Translations under genes and position numbers: made by a program
Assembly: GCF_044005705.1 (NCBI RefSeq)
Contig: NZ_JBIPKE010000019.1
Coordinates: 62,001-126,000, forward strand
Length of the DNA: 64,000 nucleotides
Direction of reading: 5' to 3'
From: Marinoscillum luteum
GTDB taxonomy: Bacteria; Bacteroidota; Bacteroidia; Cytophagales; Cyclobacteriaceae
Shown: in pieces, positions 25,865-34,478 of the stretch
How the letters are laid out: every line of letters begins with the position of its first letter
Position numbering within the stretch: position 1 is the stretch's first letter
Notes under the pieces: model-generated
Told to the model about the DNA's origin: nothing
The model's database searches: none
The model's input: only the letters and a program-made list of their open reading frames with translations

Positions 25865-26737
25865 ATGAATCAGCAACTCGCTCACTTACTCCAGCTAGGA
25901 CTGGCCATTTTTATCATGTCCAGCTCCGGCACTCTTGGCAGATATATTGAACTTCCCCCACCGGTTACCATCTGGCTGAGATGTATTATTGGCGCTGTTG
26001 CCCTCTTTATTGTGCTGAAAGTAGGGAAGTTTGACTTACGTATTGGCAATCGCAAGAATTTTTGGCTTCTTTTTGGCAGCTCCCTGCTTCTGGCTGGCCA
26101 CTGGGTATCTTACTTCTATTCCCTGAAACTTTCCACCGTCGCAATAGGTATGCTTTCCTTGTTTACCTACCCTGTAATCACGGCATTTCTGGAGCCCGTC
26201 ATGCTGAAAATTCCCTTTCAGAAAAGTAGTCTGGCTCTGGGGATACTGGCCTTTGTGGGTGTGGCATTATTAGCTCCTGAACTGAGTTTTGAAAATGAAC
26301 ACACATTGGGGATTGCTATTGGGGTTTTTTCTGCCCTTTGCTACTCTATACGAAACATCCTCATGAAGAAGCGTGTGGCTCAGCAATCAGGCATTACCCT
26401 GATGTTTTATCAGCTGCTCTTTATTTCGTTATTCCTCTGGCCAGTTCTATTTGGTTTTGAATTTGAGCCTGCACAACTCTCTACAGACTGGGAAGCATTG
26501 TTGATTCTGGGCCTATTCACGACGGCTACAGGTCACACACTTCTTGTCCTTAGTTTCAAACATTTCACGGTGAGTACTGTGAGTGTGATCAGCGCACTCA
26601 CCCCGCTGTTAGGCATCCTACTAGGTTTTCTGGTACTTAATGAGATTCCTGCTGGCCGCACTTATATAGGTGGATCACTGATCTTTCTGACCGTGGTGAC
26701 CGAAAGCCTGAAATCAATATTTCAAAAGCGAAACTGA
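25865..26737 (+). CDS. EamA-family (DMT superfamily) transporter
   Basis: A 290-residue inner-membrane transporter with ten predicted transmembrane helices arranged as two EamA repeats (about 5-135 and 148-285). These proteins export amino acids, metabolites or drugs; the substrate is not evident. The start ATG 25865 is 6 bases after a -7 box, so the mRNA may be leaderless or nearly so; an upstream TTG would lie inside the promoter. It is convergent with the DinB-like gene with no gap. Confidence 0.88.
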   Translation: MNQQLAHLLQLGLAIFIMSSSGTLGRYIELPPPVTIWLRCIIGAVALFIVLKVGKFDLRIGNRKNFWLLFGSSLLLAGHWVSYFYSLKLSTVAIGMLSLFTYPVITAFLEPVMLKIPFQKSSLALGILAFVGVALLAPELSFENEHTLGIAIGVFSALCYSIRNILMKKRVAQQSGITLMFYQLLFISLFLWPVLFGFEFEPAQLSTDWEALLILGLFTTATGHTLLVLSFKHFTVSTVSVISALTPLLGILLGFLVLNEIPAGRTYIGGSLIFLTVVTESLKSIFQKRN

Positions 26738-27325
26738 CTATTCCCTCACAGTACCTGTGAATACCTGTACATTCGGGTTCAAAGGGTTGCCTGATGAACG
26801 CCTGAATGACACTACCTGTCCCACATGCCATAATGCATCGGCAATGGGGCCATTGATCTGATTCCAAAAGGGAAAAATTGTTTGCGCTTCACCCCGCTGA
26901 AAAATAACCTGAAAGTCCTCCAACCTGGCTCCTTCACTTTTCAGGGTTTGGCTGGCTTCCGCAATATTTGCCAAGGTCTGGGCTCGCAGTTCTTCAAATG
27001 ACAGATCCGTAACCTCTTGTGAGCTATGCGGGATCATTCGAGTGGAATTCACCAACACCAGTGTGAGACTGAAAATATGCTCCAAAGTTTCTCGCGTTGA
27101 TCTGGCTTCATCACCAGGGCGAAAAGACAGGTCCTCAAACCGTAGACCTTCCGTAGCCCAATAGTACCTAAATCCCAAACCGTCAACCATTCGGGCCACT
27201 ACCGTCTCTGCTGTAAATTCGGCCGGGTAATCAGGAATTTCTTCATATGAATTTGACGGAGTCTCCTGGGCGGAAACCATGATCGCAAAAGCGATTGATA
27301 CGAGAAGGGTAAAAGTGTATTTCAT
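26738..27325 (-). CDS. Exported DinB-like (four-helix metal-binding) protein
   Basis: A 195-residue protein with a signal peptide cleaved after VSAQ. The mature part has the DinB/YfiT four-helix bundle, with candidate metal ligands in ETLEHIF (first His) and DALWHVGQVVSFRR (second His). Cytosolic members of the superfamily include bacillithiol and glutathione transferases; exported forms are frequent in Bacteroidetes and have no known activity. Its stop codon begins on the base after the transporter stop, with no terminator visible between. Confidence 0.75.
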   Translation of the reverse strand: MKYTFTLLVSIAFAIMVSAQETPSNSYEEIPDYPAEFTAETVVARMVDGLGFRYYWATEGLRFEDLSFRPGDEARSTRETLEHIFSLTLVLVNSTRMIPHSSQEVTDLSFEELRAQTLANIAEASQTLKSEGARLEDFQVIFQRGEAQTIFPFWNQINGPIADALWHVGQVVSFRRSSGNPLNPNVQVFTGTVRE

Positions 27326-27391
27326 AAGCTTTTATATAACAAACGATCCGGATTAGGCATCACCGGAGAAAATTTGATCAACAACAAAAAA

Positions 27392-28060
27392 TTATACTAT
27401 TGATTCTCCATTCAAGTCCGTGGTGAGGATTTCGCTCATATAGTCCAAAAAAGGCCTCATCGCTCTGAAGGCGCTATTTATGGTTTCAGGAAAATCAGGT
27501 GACAGCACTTCCTCATCGGTGAAATAATGCTCTATCACAAACTGCTTTTGCCGGATGAGCATAATGGCCGGATCGTCAATAGAAAAACCCTTGGGTGAGG
27601 TCTTGACGGCATCTCCCTTTAACTCTCCGAAATATTGCTTGAACTCCTTCTGATTAAGCACCTCCCATAGTGGCTCAGGCTCCTGGCTGATTTGCTTCCT
27701 GATATGCAGCAAATCCGAGGGGTTCGGGCCGAAAAAACCACCGGCTACAAAGGATCTTCCCGGGGCAATCTCATAATAGTACCCACCTCTTAGAAGTGCT
27801 GTAGCCCTGCGAAAGCTCCCGGCCCAATAATCCTTGAAAGGTGTCTTGTCTTTTGAAAAACGCACATCTCTGTATATCCGATAGACTCTGCCTCCGGCTA
27901 GTAAATCGTGCTCATTCATCAGCACTTCTACATCCTTTGCCAGGTTTTTCACTTCCTCATGGAAGACTTCATATTCGTGTTTATGCTCGGCAAACCACTC
28001 CCTGTTATTGTGGAGACTCAGCTCATTCAGAAACCGGAAGTTGGCATTAGATATGGGCAT
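27392..28060 (-). CDS. DUF2461 / TIGR02453 family protein
   Basis: A 222-residue cytosolic protein. Family hallmarks are FLNELSLHNNREWFAEHK at the N-terminus, RIYRDVRFSKDKTPFKDYWAG in the middle, and the GGYYYEIAPG strand. Function unknown. It lies between the DinB-like gene and the M43 protease, each with its own signals, so it is probably monocistronic. Confidence 0.88.
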   Translation of the reverse strand: MPISNANFRFLNELSLHNNREWFAEHKHEYEVFHEEVKNLAKDVEVLMNEHDLLAGGRVYRIYRDVRFSKDKTPFKDYWAGSFRRATALLRGGYYYEIAPGRSFVAGGFFGPNPSDLLHIRKQISQEPEPLWEVLNQKEFKQYFGELKGDAVKTSPKGFSIDDPAIMLIRQKQFVIEHYFTDEEVLSPDFPETINSAFRAMRPFLDYMSEILTTDLNGESIV

Positions 28061-28114
28061 TCGCGTTTTTCGTTTTTACTCCCCGAAGATATCTAAAAAT
28101 CAATCACTACCTAA

Positions 28115-28150
28115 AAAAGAAAGCCGGCTCAAATGCTTGAGCCGGCTTTC
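28115..28150 (-). terminator. Terminator of the M43 protease gene
   Basis: Perfect stem AAAGCCGGCTCAA / TTGAGCCGGCTTT at 28120-28149. On the minus strand it is followed by a T-rich stretch, placing it downstream of the protease stop at 28172. Confidence 0.9.
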
Positions 28151-28171
28151 TACCATTGTATTAAAGAAGTA

Positions 28172-30793
28172 TTATCTCTTAATCAGTTTCTGGATATCAT
28201 TTAATCCATTACCATCACTCACTCTGACAAAATAGAGCCCTTTCTCCAGTGAACTTACGTCCACATCCAGCTTGGTCACACCTTCTAGTCCGTTCCATGC
28301 TTTTTTGAGAATCACTCTGCCCTGTACATCATGAATGACCATATGTACCTCAGCATCTTCATCCACATCCACCATCAGGGATATTCGGTCTACGGTGGGG
28401 TTAGGATACATATTGAATCCGTCAATGTCAATGCCATTGTCTGCTTCAACCACTCTTCGCTCCATATCCAGAGCGGTTATGGAATTACCAGCAGACTTGG
28501 CACCACCACTGATACCTGTTACCGTCACAGCGTCAATGTAAATCTGATCGTTGTTGCCACTGGCATCACACTGGAATCTTATCTGCGCATTACTTGGGAA
28601 AGCATAGTTGGAAGCATCTATGGTCACCGTAGCCACATAAAAAGTGTTATTGTCAAAGTTGGTTCCACGGGCATAGGTCGCCACCGTGCTCCATGAGCTG
28701 CCGTTGTAATACCTCACCCAGAAGTCTTCACCGTTTTCCATGCTATAGGCATAGAAATAAAACTCGACTGAAATCTGGTCATAAGCGCTTACGTTCATCG
28801 CACCAGATGTCATTGCTGATGCGGTACCAGAGTTGTCTCTCAGTCGGATGCTATAAGAACCTTCATAGGACCTGGTACCTGAGTATCTGGCTACATCGCT
28901 GCCGCCATCAGACCAACCATCCCATCCTGATTCGAAATAACTTGACAGCAGTACGTTGGAGCCTCCGCCACCAGAAGATAGTGTAGTAGCCGAAACCGTA
29001 CTGGAAGCCGACATGTTACCAGCAGCATCTTTTGCTTTCACTGAAAGTGAATAAGTAGTCGCAGATGATAATCCTGTTACGGAGTAGGACGTACCTGTGG
29101 TACTGCCATCCAAACTACCATCTACAAATACATCGTAGCCAGTCACACCTACATTGTCCGATGAAGCACTCCAGCTCAAATCCACTGAGGTCTGAGTTTC
29201 ATTAGATGCTGATAGGGATCCAGGTGCTGTTGGCGCCTGAGTATCAGGGGCAGGTCCTCCACCCTCTACACAATAGCTGGTATTCTCAGAACTTGAGAAA
29301 TTTCCTCCTGATACAATCACAGTGCTATTGGCATCTGTCAATGAATAAGAACCGTTTCCGTACGAGCAGCAAATACCATCGCCGTAAGAATCATTGATGG
29401 TAAATGAATAGCTACCACTACCAAAGTCGAATACTTCAGTGACAGTCTGGCCGCTGGTACTATAACCGCTTCCTGAAGCCACAGTAGAACCATCTTTGCT
29501 AAGGGTCCAGCTTGTTTCAGATGGGTAGTTATCCAACGTAAGTGAAAGCGTTACTGGTCCAGTGCTGCAATTGCTGCCCGTGGTAGTTACCATCAGGTTA
29601 GCAGAGTAAGCGCCGCTTCCACTGGCACACTTAGATCTTACTTTGGTGGTATACGTAGTGCCGGGAGTGAGACCAGTAATGGTAGTAGAAGTACCGGATG
29701 TGCTGGTCACAGTCCCATCTACACTTACGTCGTACCCGGTAGCTCCGGAAACGCTGCTCCATGATAAGGTGAAGCTGTTGTCACCAATATTTGAAGACGA
29801 TAATCCTGATGGAGCAGCTAATGTACAACCACCAGTAGAGGTCCCAAGTGTTTCTCTCGATCCTCCTGGCTCAAAAATGGCATCCATACGTGCTTTCTGT
29901 CCTGCAGAAAACATGTACATGCAGGCATCGTCTACATAGTCCATGTAGTTCATGAACATGTCGCTGGTATATCCACCATTGTTAGTACAAGACTTTGATG
30001 GATAGCTTGGACAACCGTAGTTGGCCCCACCTGCTGTAGGCGTATCCGTCACAAAATCATCTGCATTACAGTTACCATCACCCCAGATATGTCTCAGGTT
30101 GAGGTAGTGTCCCACCTCGTGGGTAGCTGTTCTTCCCAGATCAAAAGGAGAACTAAGGTAAAAGTTTTCGCCAGCACCCTGTCGGTCAATGCTTCCGAAA
30201 TACTGTGGCGAAATGACCACTCCGTCTGTAGAACTTGGCCCTCCAGGAAACTGTGCGTAACCCAGGATACCTCCACCGATATTACATACCCAGATATTCA
30301 GGTATTCATCAGGGCTCACTACATCCACTCCGCCCTGAGCGGATGATTTCATAGCATCGTTAGTTCCCCAGGAAGTTTTCGAGCTTGACTTTCTGGTGAT
30401 CTGTGCCAAAGAAAATTCTATTTCAATGTCAGATGCCAATGGTGCAAACTCTGAAGGAGTAAGACTCACATCAGCATTCATTTTTCTGAAATCCTCTGTA
30501 AGCACATCAATCTGAGACTGAATTTGGGCGTCAGAAATATTCTGCTGTGAGTTATTGTAAATAACATGCACGATAACCGGGATATTCAAAATTCCGGTGC
30601 GCTGGTTGGCTTTACCTCCCTTGGCCAGGAAGTTTCTGGTATGCTCCTCGACATTTTTACGAAGTTCGAGGGTCTTCGGATTGGCATTTTGCCTTTCAAA
30701 AACTTCATCTGAGGCACATAACCTCTGATTCTGGGCGTTTACTGTAAACGCCATAAGCAGGACTGTACCCACTGTAAGTAATAGTTTTCGCAT
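28172..30793 (-). CDS. Secreted M43 (pappalysin-like) metalloprotease with FN3 repeats and T9SS sorting domain
   Basis: An 873-residue extracellular protease. Order: signal peptide (1-20); M43 catalytic domain (about 65-330) with the zinc site HEVGHYLNLRH at 225-235 and a Met-turn in FMNYMDYVDDACMYMF; a first fibronectin III domain (about 340-408); a beta-sandwich with DSYGDGICCSYG (about 410-510); a second fibronectin III domain (about 520-607); a jelly-roll MAM-like domain (about 612-760); and a T9SS type A sorting domain (about 790-873) with FNMYPNPTVDRI and a C-terminal Lys-Arg. The sorting domain directs it through the type IX system to the surface or medium. The third ligand region has Asn where metzincins usually have Gly, a common variant in this phylum. 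Confidence 0.93.
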   Translation of the reverse strand: MRKLLLTVGTVLLMAFTVNAQNQRLCASDEVFERQNANPKTLELRKNVEEHTRNFLAKGGKANQRTGILNIPVIVHVIYNNSQQNISDAQIQSQIDVLTEDFRKMNADVSLTPSEFAPLASDIEIEFSLAQITRKSSSKTSWGTNDAMKSSAQGGVDVVSPDEYLNIWVCNIGGGILGYAQFPGGPSSTDGVVISPQYFGSIDRQGAGENFYLSSPFDLGRTATHEVGHYLNLRHIWGDGNCNADDFVTDTPTAGGANYGCPSYPSKSCTNNGGYTSDMFMNYMDYVDDACMYMFSAGQKARMDAIFEPGGSRETLGTSTGGCTLAAPSGLSSSNIGDNSFTLSWSSVSGATGYDVSVDGTVTSTSGTSTTITGLTPGTTYTTKVRSKCASGSGAYSANLMVTTTGSNCSTGPVTLSLTLDNYPSETSWTLSKDGSTVASGSGYSTSGQTVTEVFDFGSGSYSFTINDSYGDGICCSYGNGSYSLTDANSTVIVSGGNFSSSENTSYCVEGGGPAPDTQAPTAPGSLSASNETQTSVDLSWSASSDNVGVTGYDVFVDGSLDGSTTGTSYSVTGLSSATTYSLSVKAKDAAGNMSASSTVSATTLSSGGGGSNVLLSSYFESGWDGWSDGGSDVARYSGTRSYEGSYSIRLRDNSGTASAMTSGAMNVSAYDQISVEFYFYAYSMENGEDFWVRYYNGSSWSTVATYARGTNFDNNTFYVATVTIDASNYAFPSNAQIRFQCDASGNNDQIYIDAVTVTGISGGAKSAGNSITALDMERRVVEADNGIDIDGFNMYPNPTVDRISLMVDVDEDAEVHMVIHDVQGRVILKKAWNGLEGVTKLDVDVSSLEKGLYFVRVSDGNGLNDIQKLIKR

Positions 30794-31138
30794 AATGAAT
30801 TAGGTTTTAAATGTGAAAAACTCACAGATTCTGACTCGCGAAAATCAGTCACTGTGTCAACTTACTATGCTGGTTGGGTGGGTGCCGAAAGAGATTCGTC
30901 TGTCACAGATTGGTCACGTTCAAGCGCGTCAAAGAAACAGAATTTCCTTTCACAATACCAAAACTATCTCCATGTTTATGCCCATTTTTATATTGCTTAC
31001 AATATATCCTTACATTTTTAACAATAAGACATAAAATTTCCTTCTGAATATTGACAATTTTTGAAGAAGTGTAAATACTCCATTTAATCAGCAACCAACA
31101 TGTGCATTTCAATCCCGCTTGACCAGATTGGTCAATAA
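30794..31138. other. Gene-free region upstream of the M43 protease
   Basis: No convincing gene here. On the minus strand TAGTTTTG (near 30960-30967) matches the -7 consensus, but no -33 element is evident. A perfect palindrome TTGACCA-GAT-TGGTCAA lies at 31119-31135, and its core CAGATTGGTCA recurs near 30907-30917, closer to the protease gene. These could be paired binding sites of one regulator. The ORF at 30903-31112 on the minus strand has no protein-like composition and is not called. Confidence 0.45.
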
Positions 31139-31171
31139 CAAAAAAAGCCCTTCACAAAACTGTGAAGGGCC
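31138..31171 (-). terminator. Terminator after leuA
   Basis: GCCCTTCACA pairs with TGTGAAGGGC; on the minus strand it is followed by seven T. It lies about 35 bases after the leuA stop at 31205. Confidence 0.9.
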
Positions 31172-31204
31172 AAACGAGGACTGGAATATTTAGATTCTAC
31201 TAGT

Positions 31205-32725
31205 TTACGCGGTTGCCTTGAGCACTTTACTCTTTACTGAAGTGATCTTATTAATAGCGTCGACATAGGCTTTGACTGACGCTATGATGATGTCCTTATG
31301 AACACCAAATCCCATATAATGCTGATCCTGATATTTCACACGCAGGTGCACTTTGCCATCATCATTTCTATTACCCATAGACTGCACCAAAAATTCATCC
31401 ATATCAAACACCTCTCCCAATATTTCATCCACCGCCCTGAAAGCGGCATCAATGGATCCCGTACCTGTGGCCGAGGCATGAATGATCTCTTTATTAACCT
31501 CCAACTCTACTGTGGCTGAAGGAAACACAGACTCCCCACAAATGATCTGAACATTTTTCAGCTTAATACCCCCCTCTGGCAGCGATCCTTCTATTAAAAT
31601 AATCAGATCATCATCAGTCACGTCTTTTTTGGCATCAGCCATTTTCAAGAAGTCATCGTAGACCTCTTCCACCCGAGCCTCTTCCAGAGAATAGCCCAGT
31701 CTGTCCAAATGATATTTCAATGCGGCCTTGCCACTTCTGGCGGTGAGAATAATGGATGACTGTGGGATACCCACGTCTTCAGGATCCAAAATTTCATAAT
31801 TTTCTCGATGCTTAATCACGCCATCCTGGTGAATACCGGAAGAATGCGCGAAAGCATTTCTGCCCACAATGGCCTTATTTGGCTGCACCGGCATTCTCAT
31901 CATTTTGCTCACCAGCAGACTCAACGCATAGATGTGTTTGCTGTCAATGTTGGTGTGCAGATCCACATCCTTATGCGTTTTCAGGATCATAGCCACCTCT
32001 TCCAAAGAAGTGTTACCTGCTCTCTCTCCGATACCATTGATGGTGACTTCCACTTGTCGGGCGCCATTCAGTACACCTGCCATGGTATTGGCAGTAGCCA
32101 GCCCCAGGTCATTATGACAATGACATGAAATAATCGCATTGTCAATCCCCTTCACGTTTTCTTTCAAAAATTTGATTTTGGCACCATACTCCTCTGGCAG
32201 ACAATAGCCCGTGGTGTCAGGAATATTCACCACTGTAGCCCCGGCTTTGATCACCGCTTCCACCATTCGGGCCAGGTACTCATTGTCAGTACGTCCGGCA
32301 TCCTCGCAGTAGAACTCTACATCCTCCACGTACTTTTTGGCATATTTGGTAGCAGCTACAGCTCGCTCCAATATCTTCTCTCTGTCACTCTTAAATTTGT
32401 ATTTGATATGGTAATCGGAAGAGCCTATACCTGTGTGTATTCTTTTACGCTTGGCGTATTTCAAGGCGTCAGCCGCAAAGTCTATATCTTTCTCTACAGA
32501 GCGTGTGAGTGCACAAATAATAGGATAAGAAACGGCCTTGGAAATCTCGATGACCGAGTTAAAATCCATGGGGCTGGAAATCGGAAAGCCCGCCTCTATG
32601 ATATCCACACCCAGGATCTCCAACTCCTTCGCCACTTCAATTTTCTCGGGAGTGGACAACTGACAACCAGGGACCTGCTCGCCATCTCTCAGGGTAGTAT
32701 CAAACACATATACTTTATCACTCAT
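31205..32725 (-). CDS. leuA: 2-isopropylmalate synthase
   Basis: The first committed step of leucine synthesis: condensation of acetyl-CoA with 2-oxoisovalerate. The 506-residue protein has the catalytic TIM barrel with DTTLRDGEQ at 9-17, the metal-site motif SCHCHNDLGLA, and the GxGERAGNTSLEEV signature, followed by the LeuA dimerisation and regulatory domain (about 365-500). Close relatives such as citramalate synthase or homocitrate synthase are less likely given the length and the full regulatory domain. It is not next to other leucine or isoleucine-valine genes. Its leader has attenuator features (separate entries). Confidence 0.9.
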   Translation of the reverse strand: MSDKVYVFDTTLRDGEQVPGCQLSTPEKIEVAKELEILGVDIIEAGFPISSPMDFNSVIEISKAVSYPIICALTRSVEKDIDFAADALKYAKRKRIHTGIGSSDYHIKYKFKSDREKILERAVAATKYAKKYVEDVEFYCEDAGRTDNEYLARMVEAVIKAGATVVNIPDTTGYCLPEEYGAKIKFLKENVKGIDNAIISCHCHNDLGLATANTMAGVLNGARQVEVTINGIGERAGNTSLEEVAMILKTHKDVDLHTNIDSKHIYALSLLVSKMMRMPVQPNKAIVGRNAFAHSSGIHQDGVIKHRENYEILDPEDVGIPQSSIILTARSGKAALKYHLDRLGYSLEEARVEEVYDDFLKMADAKKDVTDDDLIILIEGSLPEGGIKLKNVQIICGESVFPSATVELEVNKEIIHASATGTGSIDAAFRAVDEILGEVFDMDEFLVQSMGNRNDDGKVHLRVKYQDQHYMGFGVHKDIIIASVKAYVDAINKITSVKSKVLKATA

Positions 32726-32796
32726 GATATCTTATTTAAAAAGGCCTCAAGATGCTTTGAGGAAAGGTTTCCTCCGCTGGCCGTGCATTCACACAT
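32722..32796 (-). CDS. Candidate leader peptide of leuA (24 codons)
   Basis: A short ORF with ATG at 32796 and TGA at 32722-32724. The peptide begins MCECTASGGNL and contains Leu at positions 11, 16 and 20. Its stop codon overlaps the leuA start codon (ATGA), giving translational coupling. The ATG lies within about 10 bases of the start site predicted from the promoter at 32810-32839, so the ORF begins nearly at the 5' end of the mRNA. The frame crosses both leader hairpins. Leu content is not high enough alone to prove attenuation by leucine; comparison with related genomes is needed to be sure it is translated. Confidence 0.5.
   Translation of the reverse strand: MCECTASGGNLSSKHLEAFLNKIS
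32738..32774 (-). promoter_or_regulatory. Attenuator-like competing hairpins in the leuA leader
   Basis: Read on the minus strand, hairpin 1 is GAGGAAA-CC-TTTCCTC (32759-32774). Hairpin 2 is CCTCAA-6 nt-TTGAGG (32745-32762), followed by CC and five T. The two stems share four bases (32759-32762), so only one can form at a time. Hairpin 2 with its T-run has the form of an intrinsic terminator, making hairpin 1 the natural antiterminator. Confidence 0.6.
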
Positions 32797-32809
32797 TGAT
32801 TTAACTCCC

Positions 32810-32839
32810 CGAAAGTATAGGGGAACTGGTGAAGCCAAA
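32810..32839 (-). promoter_or_regulatory. leuA: Promoter of leuA
   Basis: Minus strand: TTTG (32836-32839), an 18-base spacer, and TACTTTCG (32810-32817), one base off TAnnTTTG. The predicted start is near 32803. Confidence 0.6.
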
Positions 32840-32927
32840 AATCAAATAAATTTTTAATTACGATTTCTATTATACCAATTCAGATCAAATCAGCCTAAAT
32901 TGCATATAAAACGTATTTTTAATTACT

Positions 32928-34472
32928 ATGCCTAAAGAGCGATCAGATCACTTGTTCACCCTTATCCGATCCATGCGCAAAAATGAAAAGCGCTACTTCA
33001 AAGTCCGCAACAAAGGTCAAAATCAGGACGATGCGAAATACCTGATGTTATTCGATGCCCTGGACAAAATGGAAGCATTTGATGAAGATCTTATCATTCG
33101 GCAAAATGAATGGATCAACCCACGCCAGTTCAGTAACCTGAAGGCGCATCTATACAAGAAAATCCTCCAAAGCCTGAAAGAATACACTGCCTCCTCCAAC
33201 GAGGACATTAACATTCGTGAGCAGATCGACTATATCCAGATTCTCTTTGACAGAAGCCTGTACCAGCAAAGCATGCAGCTCCTACAGAAAGCCAAGAAAG
33301 TAATCAAGAAAAGTGATAACCTGGAGCTCCAGCTGGAGGTCCTCAAGTGGGAGAAAAATCTGCTCCCCTACTCGATAGGCAAAGGCAATCAAAAACGCGT
33401 AAGTCAGGTGGTTGCCGAATCCAATGACATTAATGAAAAAATAACCAGGGTCAACCAGCTCACCAACCTCTCTGTGGAACTAAGCGCGATCTATCTGAAA
33501 ACAGGATACATCAGAAACAAAGAGGACCATGACAGGATCAGCAACATCTTCTCCTCCCAAATTCCAGAATGGAATCAGTCGGAGTTTTCCTTTCGAGAAC
33601 GGCTCCTCTGGTATGACATTCAACTGAGCTACTACAGTTTTATTCAGGATTTTGATGAGGTTTTTGAGTATGCCAAAAAATGGGTCAGCCTGTTTGATTA
33701 CCCGCCCACCTCTGCCTATTATTTTGAAATGTACTTAAAAGGGCTCAACCACCTGCTGAATGCACAGGCGAGGCTACAGAAGCATGAAGAATTTCAGGAA
33801 ACTCACCGAAGACTCAGGGAGCTTGCCAACCACCGTTTAGTAAAACTGAATGAAAATCTACAAATAAGGCTCTTTAAGTACAGCTACGCTCACCAGTTCA
33901 ACGGCTACTTCATGGTAGGTGATTTTCAGCGTGGGGTCAATCTCCTCCAACGGATAGAAAAGAGGCTGGAAGGGTATATCGGTATGCTGGACAAACACTC
34001 CGAGCTGGTGCTTTTCTACAAAATTGCCTGTCTTTATTTTGGAAACGCCAATTACCGGAAGGCCCTCAAATGGCTGAACCGGATCATCAATTCAGAGGAT
34101 GAAGACATTCGTCAGGACGTGCACTCTTTTGCCAGAATCGTCAACCTCATCACCCACTATGAGCTGGGAAACCGCGACGTGATCGATTACTACATTCGAT
34201 CTACTTATCGCTTTCTACTCAAAAAACACGATCTGCATTCATTTCAGCAGTATATCCTGGCTTTCCTGAAAAGCCTGAGCAGAGAGACCACCCAAAAGGA
34301 ACTGATCCAGGGGTTTGTTGAGCTCAGAAATCAGCTGCTTAATTTGGCTCAAAGCAAATACGACAAGCGGGCGTTCGTCTATTTCGACATCATCTCCTGG
34401 CTGGAAAGCAAAATTGAAAATCGCCCTGTAGGAGAAATCATCAAAGAGAAAGCTATGGGTCAGATCAGCTAA
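32928..34472 (+). CDS. Alpha-solenoid protein of unknown function
   Basis: A 514-residue all-helical cytosolic protein. It begins KERSDHLFTLIRSMRKNEKRYFK and continues as helical hairpins with a TPR-like spacing (for example the stretch around YKIACLYFGNANYRKALKWL), so it is probably an alpha-solenoid scaffold. I recognise it only as a conserved hypothetical type in Bacteroidetes. It is divergent from leuA; ATTTTTAATTAC occurs twice upstream, at 32850 and 32915. It converges on the VOC gene with a 6-base gap and no terminator. Confidence 0.7.
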   Translation: MPKERSDHLFTLIRSMRKNEKRYFKVRNKGQNQDDAKYLMLFDALDKMEAFDEDLIIRQNEWINPRQFSNLKAHLYKKILQSLKEYTASSNEDINIREQIDYIQILFDRSLYQQSMQLLQKAKKVIKKSDNLELQLEVLKWEKNLLPYSIGKGNQKRVSQVVAESNDINEKITRVNQLTNLSVELSAIYLKTGYIRNKEDHDRISNIFSSQIPEWNQSEFSFRERLLWYDIQLSYYSFIQDFDEVFEYAKKWVSLFDYPPTSAYYFEMYLKGLNHLLNAQARLQKHEEFQETHRRLRELANHRLVKLNENLQIRLFKYSYAHQFNGYFMVGDFQRGVNLLQRIEKRLEGYIGMLDKHSELVLFYKIACLYFGNANYRKALKWLNRIINSEDEDIRQDVHSFARIVNLITHYELGNRDVIDYYIRSTYRFLLKKHDLHSFQQYILAFLKSLSRETTQKELIQGFVELRNQLLNLAQSKYDKRAFVYFDIISWLESKIENRPVGEIIKEKAMGQIS

Positions 34473-34478
34473 GCGGTA

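Noticed and set aside
30903..31112. 69-codon minus-strand ORF in the gene-free region
   Set aside because: Cys/Ile/Lys-rich low-complexity translation with no start context; more likely untranslated upstream sequence.
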